DNA from: Maribacter arenosus
GTDB taxonomy: Bacteria > Bacteroidota > Bacteroidia > Flavobacteriales > Flavobacteriaceae
Assembly: GCF_014610845.1 (NCBI RefSeq)
Contig: NZ_JABTCG010000004.1
Coordinates: forward strand, 496,001 to 560,000
DNA length: 64,000 nt
Direction: 5' to 3'
The position numbers were made by a program, and so were the translations under genes. Shown here piece after piece: positions 63,287 through 64,000 of this stretch. Numbering within the stretch: the stretch's first letter is position 1; each line of letters starts with the position of its first letter. The notes below the pieces were generated by a model. That model ran no database searches. It saw nothing but the letters and a program-made list of their open reading frames with translations, and was not told the origin of the DNA.

Positions 63287-64000
63287 TTAATTTGTGTGGC
63301 TTAATCCTACCCCCTCGCCAATCAAAGTGGCAGAGGTGCAGTCATGTATCCTTACATTGACAAAATCGCCCAACTTATAGGATGCTTTTGGGAAAACCGC
63401 GACTACATTTTGGGAATTACGACCCATCCACATGGAATCATCCTTTTTTGAGCTGCCTTCGATCAAGATTTCTTCAACCTTACCCACATGTTCCCTTGTT
63501 CGCAACATACAATGCTCGCGTTGTAAGGCAATAATTTCCGTTAGCCGACGCTGTTTTACCTCGATGGGCACATCGTCTTTCATTTTCCGAGCAGCCATGG
63601 TTCCTGGACGCTCTGAATAAGCGAACATATACCCATAATCATACTTGACATAATCGAGCACAGCCAAAGTAGCCCTATGGTCTTCTTCGGTCTCTGTCGG
63701 AAAGCCGGAGATCATATCATGTGAAAAGGCACAATCAGGAATTATTTTTTTGATATTGTCTATGAGTATAAAATACTCCTCAATGGTATGCAGCCGATTC
63801 ATGGCTTTTAAGATGCGATTGCTTCCACTCTGGACCGGCAAATGGATATGTTTACAGATATTATCGTGTTTTGCCATCGTTTTGATCACCTCCAAACTCA
63901 TATCCTGAGGGTTCGAAGTTGAAAATCGAATTCGCATTTTAGGTTCTGCCCGGGCTACCATATCCAAAAGGTCCGCAAAATCGATCGCTGTGGCAATTTG
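63287..64000 (-). CDS. miaB: tRNA methylthiotransferase MiaB, C-terminal part (cut by window edge)
   Basis: Adds a methylthio group to isopentenyl-adenosine 37 in tRNAs. The visible 237 residues cover the end of the radical SAM domain (RIRFSTSNPQDMS, HIHLPVQSGSNRILKAMNR, DMISGFPTETEEDH) and the C-terminal TRAM domain. The N-terminal iron-sulphur domain and the CxxxCxxC motif lie beyond base 64000. The frame continues unbroken to the window end (TAIDFADLLDMVARAEP). It is the upstream gene of the sigma-54 activator-lptE-secG operon, with 25 bases between. Confidence 0.93.
   Translation of the reverse strand, partial: QIATAIDFADLLDMVARAEPKMRIRFSTSNPQDMSLEVIKTMAKHDNICKHIHLPVQSGSNRILKAMNRLHTIEEYFILIDNIKKIIPDCAFSHDMISGFPTETEEDHRATLAVLDYVKYDYGYMFAYSERPGTMAARKMKDDVPIEVKQRRLTEIIALQREHCMLRTREHVGKVEEILIEGSSKKDDSMWMGRNSQNVVAVFPKASYKLGDFVNVRIHDCTSATLIGEGVGLSHTN

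Overview
This window is chromosomal DNA from a member of the Bacteroidota, most likely a marine Flavobacteriaceae (Maribacter/Zobellia/Arenibacter-like is a guess). Evidence: the gene orders purH-mreB-mreC-mreD-mrdA-rodA and miaB-(sigma-54 activator)-lptE-secG-groES-groEL, a mevalonate-pathway HMG-CoA reductase plus GHMP kinase pair, TonB receptor and HYC_CC_PP proteins, several TAnnTTTG(C) promoter -7 elements, and mostly weak ribosome binding sites. The DNA is AT-rich (GC not computed) and densely packed. I see no transposase, phage gene, CRISPR array or rRNA; there is one tRNA (Phe).

Layout. 1-2.2 kb: arginine genes (argC cut by the window edge, argG, a GNAT enzyme). 2.4-6.1 kb: three membrane-associated glycosyltransferases. 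6.2-9.1 kb: a polyferredoxin membrane protein and a flavoprotein oxidoreductase. 9.4-12.6 kb: a GH113-like lipoprotein, a LysM amidase and beside it a paralogue that has lost the catalytic residues. 12.6-17.0 kb: a six-gene cluster of arsenosugar-biosynthesis type (arsM, purine nucleoside phosphorylase, two rSAM-associated transferases, DUF547, rhodanese) without the radical SAM gene arsS. 17.4 kb: tRNA-Phe. 17.7-25.4 kb: coaX, an outer-membrane protein, a TPR protein, lptC, a small membrane protein, a CNNM/CBS transporter-like protein and ppiD. 25.4-27.7 kb: mevalonate genes. 27.8-35.4 kb: a dipeptidyl peptidase and three POT-family peptide transporters. 35.4-40.3 kb: comEC, a C40 peptidase, lpxB, a small membrane protein and surE. 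40.5-46.3 kb: prc, a sugar transporter, msrB and an exported endonuclease. 46.3-53.6 kb: the rod-shape/elongasome operon and purH. 53.8-57.7 kb: fRMsr, a three-gene metal-related TonB system and a tiny lysine-rich protein. 57.9-64 kb: groEL, groES, secG, a TPR-like protein, lptE, a sigma-54 activator and miaB (cut by the window edge).

The region is mostly core genome: cell wall and envelope construction (elongasome, LptC, LptE, LpxB, PpiD, Prc), protein folding and secretion (GroESL, SecG) and basic metabolism. The most unusual items are the arsenosugar-type cluster without arsS, the active/inactive amidase pair, the HYC_CC_PP/TonB/HMA operon in which every protein carries a Cys-Cys pair, a textbook intrinsic terminator inside the lptC reading frame, sigma-54-like promoters before groESL and prc, a pair of related palindromes between groES and groEL, and a 31-residue Lys/Ala/Pro protein.
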